A stretch of DNA of 64,000 nt, from assembly GCF_900142515.1 (NCBI RefSeq), contig NZ_FRBC01000007.1, positions 1 to 64,000 of the forward strand. Reading direction: 5' to 3'. The position numbers were made by a program, and so were the translations under genes. Shown here piece after piece: positions 61,947 to 64,000 of the stretch. Under the pieces are notes generated by a model. The model was given only the letters and a program-made list of their open reading frames with translations, did not search any database and had not been told where the DNA came from. Position 1 is the stretch's first letter. Every line of letters begins with the position of its first letter. The DNA comes from Pseudoselenomonas ruminantium (GTDB lineage Bacteria > Bacillota > Negativicutes > Selenomonadales > Selenomonadaceae).

Positions 61947-63446
61947 TCAAGCACATGCCAACAAACAACTGGCAAAGGCCTTTTTCGTGCCTTTCTGGCG
62001 AATCAGCTGCAAATCTTTCAGCACCTGCTTTTCCAGACCAGGAAGCTGCGTCAGATCGCAGCCCCACATCTTTTCATAGGCCAGCACATCATGAACCAGG
62101 ACGGCATCATCGCTATGACGATGTTCATAATAGAAATCCAGTACCCAGTCATCATCCTGCACCGGATAGATATCTCCCTGAGGGCGCCGGCACAAAAGCG
62201 CTTTTTCCTGCCGCGCCTGAATATCAGTGGAATAGAAGGCGATATACGCCGCCAGTGTCATCACGAGACTTTTGGGCAGCTTGCCAAACTTTTCCCGGTA
62301 TTCCAGCAGCGAGCCCATATCTCTCGCCTTCCACTTAGCCGTGGAATTCAGGGCAATACTGAGAAGCTGATGTTCCATGAACGGATTGTTGAACCGGTCG
62401 GCCACAGAAGCGGCAAATTTTTCACAATCCTGCTGATCCAACGGCAGGATGGGAATCACTTCCTCATAGAGCATGTGATTCATGAACTCCCGGATCACAT
62501 CATCGTTCATGCAATCCCTGACGATATCCTTGCCTGCGAGGAAACTGCCCAGGGCAAAGCCTGTATGGGCGCCATTCAGGATGCGCACCTTCCGCTTCTT
62601 GTAAGGCGCGATATCCGGCACCACATGGACATTCAAGCCCGCCCGCTTGAAGGGGAGCCTGTCCTCCAATTCTTTTGGCCCTTCAATATACCATACGCCA
62701 AACACCTCGCCGACATCCATCAGCCTGTCCTCATAGCCATTCGCCTGATTCAGCGCAGCGATTTCAACAGCATCCCGGATCTCACCGGGGACGATGCGGT
62801 CAACCAACGTCGAACAGAACATATTCTCCTGCTCCAGCCAGCGGGCGAAGCCATCGCCCAACTGCCAGTCCCGGGCATGCTGCAGGACGATCCGCTGCAG
62901 TTCCCGGCCATTATGATCAATCAGTTCACAGGAAAGGATGATCAGGCCTTTCTTTCCTGCCCGATAGCGTGCATACAAAAGTTTTGCCAGTTTTGCCGGG
63001 AAGCTGGCAGGGGGTATGTCATCTAACATTGCCGTCGGGTCATAGACAATACCAGCTTCCGTGGTGTTACTGGTGATATATTCCAGGGTATCCAGGCAGG
63101 CAACTTCCAGCAGTTTATCAAAATGTTCCAGGGGGTTATAGCATTTTTCCACTAAAGAAATCACCCTTCGTTCATCTACCTTCTGGCCTTTTTCATTGCC
63201 ACGGATATAGAGGGTGTAGAGACCTTCCTGTTCATTGAAGACCTTATCCTTCCCCTTGCCCCGTGGCTGGGTCAATATGGCCTTGCCGTTCCAGCCGGCT
63301 TTTTCATTGGCCACATCAAAGAAGTAATCCACAAAGGCTCGCAGGAAATTGCCCTCGCCAAACTGCAGCATCTTCACTGGCGCTTCTTTCAGGATATATC
63401 CCGGATAGCCAGTTTTCTCCAATACCTCATAATTCAGCCGTTCCAT
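61947..63446 (-). CDS. uxaB: Altronate oxidoreductase (tagaturonate reductase)
   Basis: Reduces D-tagaturonate to D-altronate with NADH. 499 residues of the mannitol dehydrogenase family: MLQFGEGNFLRAFVDYFFD, YITSNTTEAGIVYD, ILSCELIDHNGREL and VRILNGAHTGFALGSFLAGKD with active-site Lys/Asn/His residues. First gene of the pectin run; GGGAGG lies 11 bases before the ATG at 63446. Confidence 0.94.
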   Translation of the reverse strand: MERLNYEVLEKTGYPGYILKEAPVKMLQFGEGNFLRAFVDYFFDVANEKAGWNGKAILTQPRGKGKDKVFNEQEGLYTLYIRGNEKGQKVDERRVISLVEKCYNPLEHFDKLLEVACLDTLEYITSNTTEAGIVYDPTAMLDDIPPASFPAKLAKLLYARYRAGKKGLIILSCELIDHNGRELQRIVLQHARDWQLGDGFARWLEQENMFCSTLVDRIVPGEIRDAVEIAALNQANGYEDRLMDVGEVFGVWYIEGPKELEDRLPFKRAGLNVHVVPDIAPYKKRKVRILNGAHTGFALGSFLAGKDIVRDCMNDDVIREFMNHMLYEEVIPILPLDQQDCEKFAASVADRFNNPFMEHQLLSIALNSTAKWKARDMGSLLEYREKFGKLPKSLVMTLAAYIAFYSTDIQARQEKALLCRRPQGDIYPVQDDDWVLDFYYEHRHSDDAVLVHDVLAYEKMWGCDLTQLPGLEKQVLKDLQLIRQKGTKKAFASCLLACA

Positions 63447-63502
63447 ACCACATTTTACCTCCCGCAGCTTGTTTTCTTACTTGTTACTTATTATTTTAAT
63501 CG

Positions 63503-63522
63503 ATTTACTTTTCATAGTAAAT
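63503..63522. promoter_or_regulatory. Inverted repeat upstream of uxaB, candidate operator
   Basis: ATTTACT (63503-63509) and AGTAAAT (63516-63522) form a 7-bp inverted repeat with a 6-base gap, 57 bp upstream of the uxaB start in an A/T-rich promoter region. On the minus strand TAAAAT-like -10 candidates lie just downstream. A regulator site is plausible; its protein is unknown. Confidence 0.45.
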
Positions 63523-63578
63523 GTGTTTATCATCTTTTTGCTTGTGTTTAAAATTTATTTCTCAAAATTTCACAACAA

Positions 63579-63624
63579 AAAAGTTGTGTTTATAGCATTT
63601 ATTATGCGCATAAACACAACTTTT
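63579..63624 (-). terminator. Terminator of the AraC-family regulator gene
   Basis: AAAAGTTGTGTTTAT and its complement (15 bp each) form a long A/T-rich stem; on the minus strand it is followed by TTTTTTG, just after the regulator stop at 63647. It separates the regulator gene from the pectin run. Confidence 0.82.
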
Positions 63625-63646
63625 ATTTTATGGATGTATCTTATTT

Positions 63647-64000
63647 TTAATCTGCAGTTCCTTGATATTCCCGCGGGGAAATCCCCACATGCTTGCGGAA
63701 CATCTTGGAAAACTGCACATAGTCGCTATAGCCCACCTGCGCAGCCACTTCCTTGCATTGCAGGTTCTTGTCGTTTTTCAGCAAAGCCTTGGCCTTGCCC
63801 ATGCGGAACTGCAACAGATAGTCCGTGAAGCTGATACCCGTCTCCTTCTTGAAACGCCCCCCCATATAAGAAGCTGACATATGTGCCACCAGGGCCAGAT
63901 CGCCCAGCTTCACATCATCCATATAGTGTTCTTCGATATAGCGGCGCATGGACTCCACCAATTGACTGCCGCCCCATTTGCGGTCCCGCAGTGTGCCGAT
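63647..64000 (-). CDS. AraC-family regulator, C-terminal part (cut by window edge)
   Basis: The frame is open to base 64000, giving 117 residues of the C-terminus. Both AraC HTH motifs are present: KLGDLALVAHMSASYMGGRF and CKEVAAQVGYSDYVQFSKMF, followed by KHVGISPREYQ. The N-terminal sensor or receiver domain is outside the window, so a stand-alone AraC protein and a YesN-type response regulator cannot be told apart. Same strand and 200 bp upstream of uxaB, it is the likely regulator of the pectin genes. Confidence 0.85.
   Translation of the reverse strand: MGTLRDRKWGGSQLVESMRRYIEEHYMDDVKLGDLALVAHMSASYMGGRFKKETGISFTDYLLQFRMGKAKALLKNDKNLQCKEVAAQVGYSDYVQFSKMFRKHVGISPREYQGTAD

Overview
The window reads as chromosome of an anaerobic diderm Firmicute of the class Negativicutes, most likely a rumen Selenomonas close to S. 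ruminantium. This rests on three things. First, Firmicute-type genes (lac-type PTS, RpiR and LacI regulators) sit beside outer-membrane machinery: flagellar L- and P-ring genes flgH/flgI, and porins carrying an N-terminal S-layer-homology (SLH) domain. Second, there is a lactate dehydrogenase with an unusual substrate loop next to succinyl-CoA ligase. Third, the gene content is directed at plant cell-wall polysaccharides and fructans. The species name is an inference; no database search was run.

Layout. 1-234: 5' part of an IS1182-type transposase, cut by the window edge. 345-6420: galactose-6-phosphate (tagatose) pathway, lacA-lacB-lacF-lacG on the minus strand, a divergent RpiR-type regulator, then gatY-lacC. 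6603-13379: sucrose/fructan locus (LacI-type regulator, cytoplasmic GH32, OHS-family permease, porin, secreted GH32). 13521-18545: operon lacE (PTS EIICB), SLH porin, secreted GH53 endo-galactanase. This completes the lac pathway and suggests the natural substrate is beta-1,4-galactan (galacto-oligosaccharides) as much as lactose. 18740-23328: HAD phosphatase, response-regulator/GGDEF/EAL protein, NCS2 purine permease, Crp-family regulator. 23450-23693: three tRNAs. 23767-28253: POT peptide transporter, an unknown gene, guanine deaminase with a DUF1097-type membrane protein, tRNA-Arg. 28317-39322: murA, an S55 (SpoIVB-like) protein, a NAGPA-domain protein, flgJ-flgI-flgH-flgA-flgG-flgF and mreB. 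39604-45279: ldh, sucCD, galM and a small unknown gene. 45397-63446: an 18-kb run of minus-strand genes for pectin and rhamnogalacturonan use (uxaB-uxaA-uxaC-eda-GH28-GPH transporter-GH105-SLH porin-secreted GH28-unknown-TIM barrel-kdgK-kduI-kduD-gltD-like), behind an AraC-family regulator cut by the right edge.

How it works together. Three polysaccharide systems follow one diderm logic: a secreted hydrolase makes oligosaccharides, a dedicated porin passes them across the outer membrane, an inner-membrane transporter (PTS, OHS or GPH) imports them, and cytoplasmic enzymes finish the job. The lac genes lie in three transcription units (lacA, gatY, lacE) whose promoters share the same composite upstream element at identical spacing, so they look like one regulon, plausibly of the adjacent RpiR-type protein.

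The most unusual non-coding signal is a family of about 170-200 bp palindromic elements. There are four copies as two head-to-head pairs (4187-4571 and 40665-41155), each pair between convergent genes. Terminal stems differ between copies but stay self-complementary, an inner hairpin is conserved, and one compensatory change supports an RNA-level structure. I do not recognise this family.
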